Positions 47,701 to 51,409 of a stretch of 64,000 bases of DNA are shown one piece after another. Position numbers and translations under genes: made by a program. Numbering within the stretch: position 1 is the first letter of the stretch; every line of letters begins with the position of its first letter. The notes under the pieces are model-generated. The model was not told the DNA's origin. It ran no database searches and saw only the letters and a program-made list of their open reading frames with translations. Origin of the DNA: Jaltomata sinuosa (taxonomy: Eukaryota > Streptophyta > Magnoliopsida > Solanales > Solanaceae); the NCBI GenBank assembly GCA_003996215.1, contig QJPP01005230.1, forward strand, positions 1 through 64,000, read 5' to 3'.

Positions 47701-47905
47701 GACTGATTGATAACAGGGTTGAGCTTGTATTTCTAGTATTACTGCTTGATGAGAACTGCTAGTGGCACAAAGTTTTACTGTAGAAGTATGTGTTCATGAA
47801 ATTTATGTATGACTTTTTGTTGCTTCCTTGTTTATAGGAATAAGATTCACTTTCAGATTCAGACGTGCTGATTTACTTCCAAAAAGAGAAATACGCGACA
47901 AGTAA
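8621..47905 (+). CDS. ECA3: P-type Ca2+/Mn2+ ATPase, ECA3 type, 3' part (18 exons)
   Basis: A P2A-type pump that uses ATP to move Ca2+ (and Mn2+, known for ECA3) into endomembrane compartments; Arabidopsis ECA3 acts in Golgi/endosomal membranes. Exons: 8621-8773, 9184-9288, 10442-10638, 15434-15545, 21668-21766, 21851-21996, 22129-22186, 23158-23250, 38135-38185, 38284-38415, 40674-40775, 44377-44431, 44683-44768, 45079-45227, 46220-46325, 46431-46484, 47342-47387, 47838-47905. They join in frame to 1812 bp, 603 residues plus stop. Numbering the visible protein from 1: KGAPE 114-118, DPPR 194-197, TGDNK 218-222, TGDGVND 294-300, helix-5 ligands N361 and E364, helix-6 N389, T392 and D393, helix-8 E498. 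The family is near 1000 residues, so about 400 (actuator, helices 1-4, DKTGT) lie upstream. No stops, frameshifts or non-GT-AG junctions were found. ECA3 rather than ECA1/2/4 is inferred from RYLVIGAYVGLATVAG and the RRADLLPKREIRDK end. Confidence 0.93.
9184..9288 (+). CDS. ECA3: ECA3 exon b
   Basis: Residues 52-86, from IGLPGFDTMPSALNMLSKHE to ESQFKK, part of the nucleotide-binding domain. Acceptor TTGTCAG, donor GTGAGG, phase 0 on both sides. Confidence 0.93.
9840..9893. repeat. Perfect 27-bp tandem duplication in ECA3 intron
   Basis: Two identical copies of a 27 bp unit starting AAGGTTATTGCAAGTTTTGC lie at 9840-9866 and 9867-9893. The identity suggests a recent slippage or repair event. 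Confidence 0.9.
10442..10638 (+). CDS. ECA3: ECA3 exon c (ATP-binding KGAPE)
   Basis: Residues 87-151 plus two bases. It contains VSVLEFSRDRKMMSVLC and FSKGAPES; the lysine of KGAPE contacts ATP in this family. Acceptor TTGCAG, donor GTTAGG. It ends in phase 2 and the codon is completed as Ser in exon d. Confidence 0.93.
10741..11640 (-). mobile_element. Antisense L1 LINE fragment in ECA3 intron
   Basis: On the minus strand the 3' end is marked by an A run (+ strand TTTTTTTTG at 10742-10750). 11386-11036 encodes a broken zf-RVT-like stretch with HDACLTHCNLQRRGMMLCSRC, typical of L1 ORF2 C-termini. The frame is disrupted further upstream and the 5' boundary near 11640 is approximate. It sits in the 4.8 kb intron 10639-15433, opposite to the gene. 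Confidence 0.75.
11641..12632. other. Intron sequence without recognised feature
   Basis: AT-rich intron sequence. Nothing recognised. Confidence 0.5.
12633..12770 (+). mobile_element. tRNA-derived SINE fragment
   Basis: The head reads AGGATAGCCTAGTGGTAAAG, a tRNA-like A box, followed about 35 bases on by GGATTCAAGTCACC, a B-box-like word. This is the layout of plant tRNA-derived SINEs. The tail is not clear, so the copy may be truncated. Confidence 0.6.
12859..13075 (+). mobile_element. tRNA-derived SINE, copy 1
   Basis: Starts AATGTGGTCTAGTGTCAATG (A-box region) with a B-box word GGGTTCAAATCAC near 12908. The conserved body words GAGCTACTCGGTACCTG and AGGTGCGTGCAAGTTGG follow, and an A-rich tail after CATCATAAAAAG. 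The same body recurs at 13228, 13700, 38543 and 48717. Confidence 0.75.
13228..13447 (+). mobile_element. tRNA-derived SINE, copy 2
   Basis: GAGTGTGGCCAAGTGGTCAA (A box), CAGGTCCAAATCCC (B box), then the same body words and a CGCCATAAAAAT tail. It lies in the second unit of the 372 bp tandem duplication. Confidence 0.75.
13690..13875 (+). mobile_element. SINE, decayed third copy
   Basis: The 5' tRNA-like head is mostly lost, but GTTCTAATCCTAACAGAGG, TAGAGTTATCTAGTACATGT and the later GCACATAAGTTGG keep the order of the SINE body found at 12859 and 13228. Confidence 0.55.
14113..15075 (-). mobile_element. RTE-type LINE, antisense, degenerate
   Basis: The + strand at 14125-14235 shows ACAACAACATACCCAGTATA and GGGGTCTGGGGAAGG, the reverse complement of the RTE 3' end with its TTG tail. 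From 14450 to 15075 the minus strand keeps pieces of RTE reverse-transcriptase C-terminus (MKVAEMRIRWMC near 14830). Many stops interrupt it. The 5' limit is approximate. It lies in the ECA3 intron 10639-15433, opposite to the gene. Confidence 0.75.
15434..15545 (+). CDS. ECA3: ECA3 exon d
   Basis: Completes Ser152 and encodes residues to 189: FAGKETLRCLALALKRMPVG, then DLTFIGL. Acceptor CCTCCAG, donor GTATGC. A nearby alternative AG (TTTTGCAG) would remove conserved residues, so the first was chosen. Confidence 0.92.
15546..16964. other. ECA3 intron, proximal part
   Basis: Part of the 6.1 kb intron 15546-21667. It contains a GT/TA microsatellite (16320-16342), a CT run (16862-16880), and the words TTTGGAGTATAT...AATACACCGA repeated at about 16568 and 16677. 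No gene was seen. Confidence 0.6.
16965..19010 (-). pseudogene. Ty1/copia polyprotein remnant, antisense
   Basis: Reading leftward on the minus strand from about 19000, an integrase end (EALNIVVYVINLSP) is followed by reverse transcriptase pieces (ILLLYGDDMFIGVHN near 18420, a YVDD-type motif in the form YGDD). Then come GYLITFAEEQYLGNSGHKS near 17400 and an RNase H end (LYCDTQSAIYLGKNKTP near 17220). There are many stops and frame breaks. A part near 17570-18060 does not match the family and may be an insertion. The element is opposite to ECA3 inside its intron. Confidence 0.85.
19984..19995 (-). other. Possible primer-binding site of the copia element
   Basis: The + strand GCTCTAATACCA is one base off GCTCTGATACCA, the 3' end of initiator tRNA-Met. 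It lies upstream (in the minus sense) of the copia remnant, as a primer site should. The LTR to its right was not delimited. Confidence 0.45.
19996..21667. other. ECA3 intron, distal part
   Basis: Mostly AT-rich. 20340-20870 is a GC-richer dispersed repeat with recurrent CTCGCTTGGG, AAGTGC and GGCGCC words; related words occur at 19440-19560 (GCCTCGCTTCAGGGC). Its class is unclear. No gene was seen. Confidence 0.5.
21668..21766 (+). CDS. ECA3: ECA3 exon e (P-domain DPPR and TGDN)
   Basis: Residues 190-222: VGMLDPPRDEVRNAILSCMN, then VIVVTGDNK. DPPR and TGDN are P-domain signatures close to the phosphorylation site. Acceptor TAAAG, donor GTAAAA, phase 0. Confidence 0.94.
21851..21996 (+). CDS. 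ECA3: ECA3 exon f
   Basis: Residues 223-270 plus two bases of Arg271: TTAESVCQKIGAFDHLGDFT and SEFEELPALQ, then LQRMTILS. Preceded by an 84 bp intron. Acceptor TTTTAG, donor GTAATA. Confidence 0.93.
22129..22186 (+). CDS. ECA3: ECA3 exon g
   Basis: Completes Arg271 and encodes VEPSHKRMLVEALQNQNEV (272-290), the conserved RVxPxxK region of the P domain. Acceptor TTTTTAG, donor GTACCT. Confidence 0.93.
22187..23157 (+). other. ECA3 intron g-h
   Basis: 971 bp, T-rich, with no repeat or gene recognised. Confidence 0.7.
23158..23250 (+). CDS. ECA3: ECA3 exon h (hinge TGDGVND)
   Basis: Residues 291-321: VAMTGDGVNDAPALKKANIG, then IAMGSGTAVAK. The aspartates of TGDGVND bind Mg2+ during phosphoryl transfer. 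Acceptor TTCAAAG, donor GTACTT. A 14.9 kb intron follows. Confidence 0.95.
23593..24110 (+). mobile_element. LTR-element leader fragment with initiator tRNA primer site
   Basis: TGGTATCAGAG at 23593-23603 matches a primer site for initiator tRNA-Met. The next 500 bp contain three diverged blocks around ATATCAGAGTTTGGATAT, TCATGGTATAAGAATATGG and similar words, which looks like locally duplicated leader sequence. No pol domain follows. Confidence 0.45.
24207..24346 (-). mobile_element. LTR-related fragment, left copy (first part)
   Basis: TGATACGAATTGGGTCACTT, then AATAAAAACAAAAAAATAATG, resembles 29816-29860, which abuts a primer site. It is therefore likely part of a minus-strand LTR. It is interrupted at 24347 by a TIR element and resumes at 25439. 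Confidence 0.5.
24347..25438. mobile_element. PIF/Harbinger- or Tourist-like TIR element, 1.09 kb
   Basis: The left end GGGCCTGTTTGGAAAGCCA is matched by the inverted right end TGGCTTTCCAAACAGACCC, with one or two mismatches. TAA flanks both sides (24344-24346 and 25439-25441), the 3 bp target duplication of the Harbinger/Tourist class. Subterminal regions repeat TGTAATTAC words. The interior is very AT-rich and has no transposase ORF, so it is non-autonomous. hAT-like elements can have similar ends but make 8 bp duplications. Confidence 0.75.
25439..25490 (-). mobile_element. LTR-related fragment, left copy (second part)
   Basis: TAATTGATCTTAGTATTCAA and the following AATTAGCGGATTAAAAC are nearly identical to 29872-29915. 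This is the continuation of the repeat broken by the TIR element. It is cut at 25491 by an antisense L1. Confidence 0.65.
25491..26140 (-). mobile_element. 5'-truncated antisense L1 LINE
   Basis: The minus strand at 26136-25690 has an open frame of 148 codons: IWKNRIPTKIKCFPWLVARK, then CSLCNECEETNSHLFLH, the zinc-binding RT domain of L1 ORF2. It closes with PPCIWWSVWRERNSKCFEN and a short 3' UTR ending in an A run (T run at 25491-25499 on the + strand). It is inserted in the LTR-like repeat. Its 5' limit is approximate. Confidence 0.85.
26141..27404 (-). pseudogene. Antisense gypsy internal region, downstream part with protease end
   Basis: The minus strand at 27430-27300 encodes LCNVSPMQDCHIMLGRPWQ, the C-terminal half of a Ty3/gypsy aspartic protease. 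It is followed by a charged linker at 27228-27004 rich in Lys and Glu. 27000-26150 has only short, stop-broken frames. Protein order and strand agree with the protease start at 29030-29240. Confidence 0.75.
27554..28893 (-). mobile_element. RTE-type LINE, 5'-truncated, nearly open reading frame
   Basis: The target duplication GTATTCCAGAATAC lies at 27540-27553 and 28894-28907. The 3' end on the minus strand has the conserved RTE tail and GTTGTTGTTGTT. The copy starts inside the reverse transcriptase domain and contains no endonuclease. It is antisense to ECA3 and is the youngest layer in a three-deep nest. Confidence 0.9.
27878..28882 (-). pseudogene. RTE reverse transcriptase, C-terminal part, one internal stop
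   Basis: A single frame of about 335 codons, read leftward. The RT core has GVPMAYTKVIRDMYEGAKTR, GLHQGSSLSPFLFALVMDVL and the catalytic CMLFADDVVLIEETREG (FADD form). It is followed by FKYLGSIIQGNGEID, AVRPAMLYGAECWPVK, MLRWMCGFTRRDRLRN and RLRWFGHVMRR, the C-terminal signature of plant RTE proteins. The stop at 27878 is natural. One in-frame TAG (28652-28654) replaces the Trp expected before CMLFADD; TGG to TAG is one transition. The N-terminal endonuclease and early RT are absent. Confidence 0.9.
29010..29801 (-). pseudogene. Antisense gypsy internal region, protease start
   Basis: The minus strand at 29240-29030 encodes a REIFSIQGVG...KFALMIIDSESGANVVSSYVVEK stretch; IDSESGANV is the active-site region of a Ty3/gypsy aspartic protease (family form IDGGSxxNV, altered here). 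It runs into the insertion at 29009 and resumes at 27404. 29250-29800 shows no clear gag. Confidence 0.75.
29802..29813 (-). other. Primer-binding site for initiator tRNA-Met
   Basis: The + strand GCTCTGATACCA is an exact match to the 3' end of initiator tRNA-Met, so the minus strand carries TGGTATCAGAGC. It lies just left of the LTR edge at 29816, as expected for a minus-strand element. Confidence 0.8.
29816..29930 (-). mobile_element. 5' LTR end of the antisense gypsy (right copy)
   Basis: Starts TGATAATAATCAG beside the primer site. About 100 bp match the left copy (24207-24255 and 25436-25490). Beyond about 29920 the match ends in other sequence, so the LTR is incomplete. Confidence 0.6.
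29931..31273 (+). mobile_element. L1 ORF1-like fragment and unassigned repeat sequence
   Basis: 29940-30210 is open and ends with RGDNFMIKGAE, which recurs as RGNNFMIKGAEN in the L1 at 31556. This marks it as related L1 5' or ORF1 sequence. 30500-30960 has broken acidic frames (ITIIEGEGTHVDSTGGKGQ). The right part (30960-31273) is AT-rich with a short duplicated word (CTCTTGTATGTCATCTAC and relatives). No full domain is intact. Confidence 0.5.
31274..31290. repeat. Target-site duplication (left) of full-length L1
   Basis: AAGAATCCTCTTCTCCT is identical to 37007-37023, on the far side of the L1 A-rich tail. Confidence 0.95.
31486..33424 (+). pseudogene. L1 ORF1 (gag-like, DUF4283) pseudogene
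   Basis: The first frame starts MDNHISFRSGGKSYDI at 31486. A DUF4283-like stretch follows at about 32130-32360: GKWMKQGKTLRLDWWSPLAG and FWICVLDLPLNLWTENTMKE. This is an RNA-binding domain typical of plant L1 ORF1. Stops and a frame change near 32345 break it. The C-terminal part at 33082-33426 is open but unremarkable. Confidence 0.8.
33424..36745 (+). pseudogene. L1 ORF2 (endonuclease-RT-zf-RVT) pseudogene
   Basis: Starts MKVKILSWNVRGLN at 33424, the usual start of the apurinic-type endonuclease. The endonuclease also keeps WVVCGDFNV near 33795 and LELIDPLLFRGSYTW near 33893. RT pieces follow: DKAPGQMVFYLTFWDLIKGE (34717), AKVLAKQMKRVINNLIKRHQ (34936) and LMCKLDIEKTFDHIN (35089). The catalytic YADD has become YANE (35428-35439), so the enzyme is inactive by two routes. 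The C-terminal end has LSLGGRVTPIPSHV (35724) and a broken zf-RVT region. There are many stops. Confidence 0.9.
37007..37023. repeat. Target-site duplication (right) of full-length L1
   Basis: Identical 17 bp to 31274-31290. Confidence 0.95.
37024..38134. other. ECA3 intron h-i, last part
   Basis: Contains a 25 bp tandem duplication (37131-37180, unit GTTACAATTTGCCATTGTA..). It also has a diverged direct repeat of some 55 bp (37465-37519 and 37698-37752, both ending AAGGTCCATTTTCTTATCA or close to it). The latter is a common type of dispersed repeat border. No gene was seen. Confidence 0.6.
38135..38185 (+). CDS. ECA3: ECA3 exon i
   Basis: Residues 322-338, SASDMVLADDNFATVVA, the end of the P domain leading to helix 5. 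51 bp, phase 0. Acceptor TTGCAG, donor GTAAGC. It follows the 14.9 kb intron and still joins in frame. Confidence 0.95.
38284..38415 (+). CDS. ECA3: ECA3 exon j (helix 5 ligands)
   Basis: Residues 339-382: AVAEGRAIYNNTKQFIRYMI, then SSNIGEVVCIFVAAMLGIPD. N361 and E364 correspond to SERCA N768 and E771, both Ca2+ ligands. Acceptor TGTGCAG, donor GTGAGT. Confidence 0.95.
38543..38700 (+). mobile_element. SINE copy in ECA3 intron j-k
   Basis: GAAGTGGCCTAATGGTCAAT (A box), CAGGTTCAAATTCC (B box) and a body truncated before the TACTCGGTAC words; it ends GGCCCGGAAACC then A-rich. Same family as 12859 and 48717. Confidence 0.7.
38795..39100. mobile_element. Hairpin MITE-like inverted repeat
   Basis: The left arm at about 38850-38895 (AACACCCCAACTTTCAGTG, CATCTAGACACTTCAACTTG) pairs with the right arm at about 39008-39060 (AAGGTGTCTAGATGTACA, CAAAGTTGGGCTGTTTAC). 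A second CTAGATGTGCATTCTCAAAG copy lies between the arms. The layout is a long hairpin of MITE type. Exact ends and target duplication were not determined. Confidence 0.6.
39350..39650 (+). mobile_element. LTR fragment with GC-rich words and TATA box
   Basis: 39355-39560 is GC-rich with recurrent ATCGCGG, TTCGCAA, CGCAATC and TTCGCTAACGCGG words, in contrast to the AT-rich intron. The sequence CACTATATACAAC follows at 39592, like the LTR TATA at 53613 after a similar array. It is read as the U3/R part of a truncated LTR. Confidence 0.55.
39594..39600 (+). promoter_or_regulatory. Putative LTR TATA box
   Basis: CTATATA directly 3' of the GC-rich cluster. Assigned by analogy to 53613-53620 only. 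Confidence 0.45.
39651..40673 (+). other. ECA3 intron j-k, distal part
   Basis: No gene was seen. A 33 bp tandem duplication lies at 40084-40149 (unit TTCTTAACAATTTACACAAA..). A T run at 40438-40451 is followed by TTGAGAATTAAG and may be a remnant LINE or SINE tail. Confidence 0.6.
40674..40775 (+). CDS. ECA3: ECA3 exon k (helix 6 ligands)
   Basis: Residues 383-416: VQLLWVNLVTDGLPATAIGF, then NKQDSDVMKSKPRK. N389, T392 and D393 correspond to SERCA N796, T799 and D800, the core of both Ca2+ sites. Acceptor ACGCAG, donor GTATTA. Confidence 0.95.
40776..41979 (+). other. ECA3 intron k-l, proximal part
   Basis: AT-rich. 41760-41920 has a repetitive look (GTTATAGGTAGAATGTTATT, GATGTTATAACGAGGTTTTA) like dispersed elements but could not be classified. 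No gene was seen. Confidence 0.5.
41980..42102 (+). mobile_element. RTE 3' end fragment with TTG tail
   Basis: GAGTCGAGGGTCTATAGGAA, GAGGTAGGGGTAAGTTCTG, CCCCACTTTGTGGG and a GGGTATGTTATTGTTGTTGG end. This is the same 3' UTR and tail as the RTE at 27554 (inverted there). No coding part is attached. Confidence 0.8.
42389..43460 (+). mobile_element. TRIM-like tandem, three units of about 345 bp
   Basis: The anchor AATACCTTGG recurs at 42389, 42729 and 43426; the spacing is 340 then 697, that is two units with the middle anchor lost. Each unit has a TATA-like word (TATATAA 42603, TATATAA 43009, CATATAA 43308), then GTTCAGGATTCAAC or a close relative, then a TTTGGGTTAAAGC-type end. The words after the anchor (GTATCAGAGCTGG at 42827, ATATCAGAATTGG at 43107) resemble a Met-tRNA primer site. 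This suits tandem copies of a small LTR element without genes. No ORF is relevant. Confidence 0.55.
43180..43195. repeat. G16 homopolymer
   Basis: Sixteen G in a row inside the third TRIM-like unit. It could form a G-quadruplex, or its length could be a sequencing artefact. Confidence 0.95.
43545..43830 (+). mobile_element. L1 LINE 3' end, strongly truncated
   Basis: Encodes RCIWWTIWEERTERCFES, then LYLWCKEQLVDDVESLLDFL, the very end of an L1 ORF2, and finishes TATGTTACCAATTTCAAAAA like other L1 ends here. Only about 290 bp remain. The 5' limit is approximate. Confidence 0.8.
44377..44431 (+). CDS. ECA3: ECA3 exon l
   Basis: Residues 417-434 plus one base of Ala435: VNEAVVSGWLFFRYLVIG, start of helix 7. 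Acceptor GACAG, donor GTAGAC, phase 1. Confidence 0.92.
44683..44768 (+). CDS. ECA3: ECA3 exon m (helix 7)
   Basis: Completes Ala435 and encodes YVGLATVAGFIWWFVYYDNG, then PKLPYTEL (to 463). Helix 7 and the start of the lumenal loop. Acceptor ATGCAG, donor GTAAGT. Confidence 0.94.
45079..45227 (+). CDS. ECA3: ECA3 exon n (lumenal loop and helix 8)
   Basis: Residues 464-512 plus two bases: MNFDSCSTRETNYACSIFSD, then TVLVVVEMFNALNNLSENQS. E498 corresponds to SERCA E908, a site I Ca2+ ligand. Acceptor TTTTCAG, donor GTAAGC. Confidence 0.95.
45228..46219 (+). other. ECA3 intron n-o
   Basis: 992 bp, T-rich, with no repeat recognised. Confidence 0.6.
46220..46325 (+). CDS. ECA3: ECA3 exon o (helix 9)
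   Basis: Completes Leu513 and encodes VIPPWSNLWLVASIIFTMIL, then HILILYVQPLSALFS (to 548). Acceptor CTTTAG, donor GTAAGT. Confidence 0.94.
46431..46484 (+). CDS. ECA3: ECA3 exon p (helix 10 start)
   Basis: Residues 549-566, VTPLSWAEWTIVLYLSFP. 54 bp. Acceptor TTGTAG, donor GTAAGA, phase 0. Confidence 0.94.
46485..47341 (+). other. ECA3 intron p-q
   Basis: 857 bp with a T run at 46901-46909. No gene or repeat was recognised. Confidence 0.6.
47342..47387 (+). CDS. ECA3: ECA3 exon q
   Basis: Residues 567-581 plus one base: VILIDEILKFFSRNS. 46 bp micro-exon-like segment at the end of helix 10. Acceptor TTGTTAG, donor GTAATA. Confidence 0.93.
47838..47905 (+). CDS. ECA3: ECA3 last exon, C-terminus and stop
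   Basis: Completes Gly582 and encodes IRFTFRFRRADLLPKREIRD, Lys and TAA (47903-47905). The basic cytosolic tail is as in other ECA3 proteins. There is no KDEL-like signal. Acceptor TTATAG. Confidence 0.95.
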
Positions 47906-48300
47906 GCTCTCAGACTGCAAAGAGTGTACACCGGGATGTTTCCATTATATGACTGGAACCCCAATACACCTCATTCTATGTTCTTGCAAGTATATTGGTA
48001 GTGCCTTGTAGCTCAAGCACTAAATGTCACAAGGTTGCAGCTGAAAGATCAGATAAAGTACAGCCCCACCCTTAGGCATCTTTTAGGAACAAATTTTGTT
48101 CCCACTGAAAAGAGAAGTGCTCATGTGTTGTACATTTTTGCTGATTCATTGTCTTTTATGGTCAACTGTCATTAGAGCTAGTTAACCAAACAATTTCTTG
48201 ATTTTCATTCTGAACTTTTCACTGGTATATACCTCAATTCTTATGAAGTTCTTTTGTTTGCTTTCAACCTCTTTGCACTACAAATAAATTCCAGTAGGGA
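47906..48300 (+). other. ECA3 3' UTR (extent inferred)
   Basis: Non-coding after the stop. An AATAAA word at 48283-48288 is a possible poly-A signal. The 3' end is not fixed by sequence alone. Confidence 0.5.
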
Positions 48301-48541
48301 CATTCCTTTTTAGCGTTTTATGAAAAACCGCAATTAGAGTTAAATACAAAAAGGGACTCTGATAAAAAGACAAGTTTCAAATAATTTGGTCAATCTTCAA
48401 CCCTAGTTTAGTTGGAAAGCAAGTATGAAATATTTTTATGAGCTCCTAGTAATAATTAATGATAATCCTAAACTATCTTCTCCTATTGCCAACATCTCAA
48501 TCCTCAAGGTGGTAGATTCTTGACAACACACTTTTGACTGA

Positions 48542-48572
48542 CTAGATTGTCTTGCCCGTGGTGAGCACGGGC
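48542..48572 (-). mobile_element. Helitron-like 3' terminus
   Basis: The minus strand ends hairpin-8 nt-CTAG-T. The stem GCCCGTG (48554-48560) pairs with CACGGGC (48566-48572) across a 5-base loop; 8 bases then lead to CTAG (48542-48545) followed by T. CTRR before a T target, with a GC-rich hairpin just inside, is the known Helitron 3' end. The 5' TC end, to the right, was not found, so the size is unknown. Confidence 0.55.
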
Positions 48573-48716
48573 CCGATGCACTAATTTGTTTGAGCTCATG
48601 TAAACAAAATAGATTCATGATAATTTGGAGAGAAAACATGAAAATAACTTTGAAAATATAGTCATATTGATAATGTGAGAAAAAGGAAACAAAACTAATA
48701 CAATCCAGTGGTATCC

Positions 48717-48946
48717 AAGGGTGTGGCCTAGTGGTCAATGAAAAGTGGTTAAAGAATCATGAGGTATGTGGTCATAGGTTCAAATTCCAACAGCGACAAA
48801 AATATTAGGTGATTCTTCCCATCTGTTTTAGCCTTGATAGACAGAGTTATGTGGTATTTGTTGCTAATGGGAGGTGGTAGTATTCCGTATATTTAGTTGA
48901 GGTGCGTGAAAGCTGACCCGGACACTATAGGTCATTAAAAGAAAAA
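48717..48946 (+). mobile_element. tRNA-derived SINE, full-length copy
   Basis: AGGGTGTGGCCTAGTGGTCA (A box), ATAGGTTCAAATTCC (B box), GACAGAGTTATGTGGTATTT, GAGGTGCGTGAAAGCTGACC and an A-rich end (ATTAAAAGAAAAAA). Same family as the copies at 12859 and 13228. Confidence 0.8.
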
Positions 48947-50740
48947 AATTCAGTGGTAGCCAACTAAACTGTAAGGATGGGAAACATCCTTAACCATAGG
49001 ATGCTTGCTCAACTCCGGTGTATAGAATACAATTACTAACAAAAAAGATAATAACAATTGATGTTTTTCACTTTCTCCTGGACAATTTTATTGTTGTGAA
49101 GGTTGGGCTAGCCCCACGCGTTAGGTGTTTAGCTTTTGTTGCACTTCAAGATATTTTTCCTTAGGTGCCGTTTGGCCAAACGCCTACTAAATATTTAACC
49201 TTAAATGAAAAAGTTAATAATGCAACATGTCGGCTTTGGGATATTTTCAACCCGTGAAAATATTTGATAATCACTTTGATTCATATAACATCGGTGTAAA
49301 GCCTCAAAACAGATTTATAATCATTAATTTTCATTACGTTAAAAGTAAAATAGTAGAAAGTAAACTGCAAAAAAAAAAATTCATACCTTTTTCCTTTGGA
49401 GAGGACTTCCAACATTCGTGCTCCAATTGCTCATATAGCCAGCATTTTCTAAATTTTTTGTTGTTAAAATTTTTTTTTCTTACATCTACAATAATGCATA
49501 CCCCCAGAATTATGATAAGCCCAGGAACCTAGCGATGAAAACAAACTCCTTATAGAAAATATGTATCATTGTTCAAAAAGCTTAGAATGACTAATTCTTT
49601 TCTCAAAAAGTGCTTTCTTTTGTTTGGGTACTAAAAAGAGATACTAGATCAATTTCATTGACAGATAGTAATGTAGAATTTCTATTGTCTTTTTTTTATA
49701 TTTTACACTTAGGATGAGAAACATAGCTAGTGCAATATTAAATTCTAAGAATTTTGAATATTTTAAAGAAGCGAGTTTAAAACTCTAACATGCCGTAAGA
49801 TGAAAGGAGAAGCAAACCTAGAAGTCTTCTTGAGAGGCTCACCAACTGCAACAAGGATTAAAGAAAAATTTAGTGCTAATGTCTCATAGAGCCACAAGAC
49901 TAAAATATAAAGAGTCAAAATAAACGTGAATCTTAAGATATAAGTTGCTTAGAGAGGAACAAACCAGTAAAATGAAAAAAATCACACGAAATTTTACAAC
50001 CAAGTGTCAATTAAAGATAGAGAAAATCAGTTTACAAAAAGGGAAAAATGTCATGCATTTTCTTGTTTCAACTGGAAGTACAATTATTATAGGTTAAAGA
50101 GTTAAAACTATTTAATGCATTGCAAATAAAAGAGGAAATTACTTGAAAAGACAATCCTTAAGACTTAACTACATAAATAGCCATACTTATAAAATATTAC
50201 AAATATATATATATATTTTTTTACATATATAGCGATTTTAAAGAATCAAAAAAGATAATTATAATCCCTAATTTAATGCTATAAAAATCATCAATTTACC
50301 TTAATTTAAGCGATTCTTTCCAATCCTTAAACAAAATACCACATAAATCTTTCTCTGTCTATACTGTATTCAATACCTCTATACGCTTTTAGAATGAAAA
50401 TTGATGTTAATTTTAATGTTGCTTTGATGCTCAGGCGAGAAATTTTTTATGGAAGACCTGATGTTTTTAGGAAATAATCCCTCCCCACCCATAATTTTTT
50501 TTTTCTCTTGTTAAAATAATTGTTCCAGAAGACATAAGTTTTTTTGTGCTTTTGCTACTACAATGGAGAAAAAATTATTTTCGTGGGGAGGAGCAAAAGG
50601 CATGGAGAGTTTAGGAAAAATTGCAGTTTGAATCTTGAATTACCGCATTTAATTTCTCTTGGTTCTTTATTTTTTTCAAAATTTATTACTTTATTAAGTT
50701 ACTTATTTATTTATTTTCGGTTGAAGGACTCATGTGCGTA
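48947..50740. other. AT-rich intergenic stretch
   Basis: No gene was seen. A perfect 14 bp palindrome, CGTTTGGCCAAACG (about 49168), may mark a MITE end (CGTTTGGCCA). The rest is AT-rich with a TA microsatellite at 50202-50216. Confidence 0.5.
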
Positions 50741-50744
50741 TCTA

Positions 50745-51260
50745 AATGTATATTATTTATGTATTACTAATATTATGAGTATAATAATATATATTACTAA
50801 TTATACCAGTAATATTTTGAGTATATTAATATATACTACTAGTTATACCAGTAGTATAAGTATAATGATAATAATATTTATTATTAATTATACCAGTAAT
50901 ATTATAAGTATAATGTTAACAATATTTATTACTCATTATACCAGTAATAATGAAATATTATGAGTATAATTATACTTGTAATATTATTAATAAGGAAGTA
51001 TAACTATACTAGTAATAATTATATCACTAATATTAATAAAAAAGAAGGAAACGATATATATTATACCAATAATATTCTCGATATAACAATGTATATTACT
51101 AATTATACCCGGAATATTATGAGTATAATAATATTTCTTATTAATTATATATATTATTATGAGATAATAATGTAATAAATAATAATGTATATTATTAATT
51201 ATACCAGTAATATTATTAATAAAGAAGGATATATATATATATATATTTATCACAAAATAA
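50745..51260. repeat. AT-rich degenerate minisatellite, period about 42-48 bp
   Basis: The core TTATACCAGTAATATT recurs at 50801, 50843, 50888, 50936, about 51061, 51103 and 51199, with GAGTATAATAATAT-type linkers. Spacing is 42, 45, 48, then less regular. The repeats make spurious peptide repeats (ITNYTSNI) in one frame. Base composition is nearly all A and T. Confidence 0.85.
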
Positions 51261-51409
51261 AAAATGAAAGACAAGAATCTTATTCAAATATGCATTTTAT
51301 CCGATCATTCACCTTTAAAGTTATTTATTTATACCACTAGTAAATAGAATTATTTTTACCAATAAAACCATTATTATTATTTTTCTCCGAAACTTTCATC
51401 TATTAATTC

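Noticed and set aside
50544..51274. Overlapping ORFs of 70-140 codons on both strands
   Set aside because: They come from the AT-rich minisatellite; the peptide repeats mirror the DNA repeat and hold no domain.
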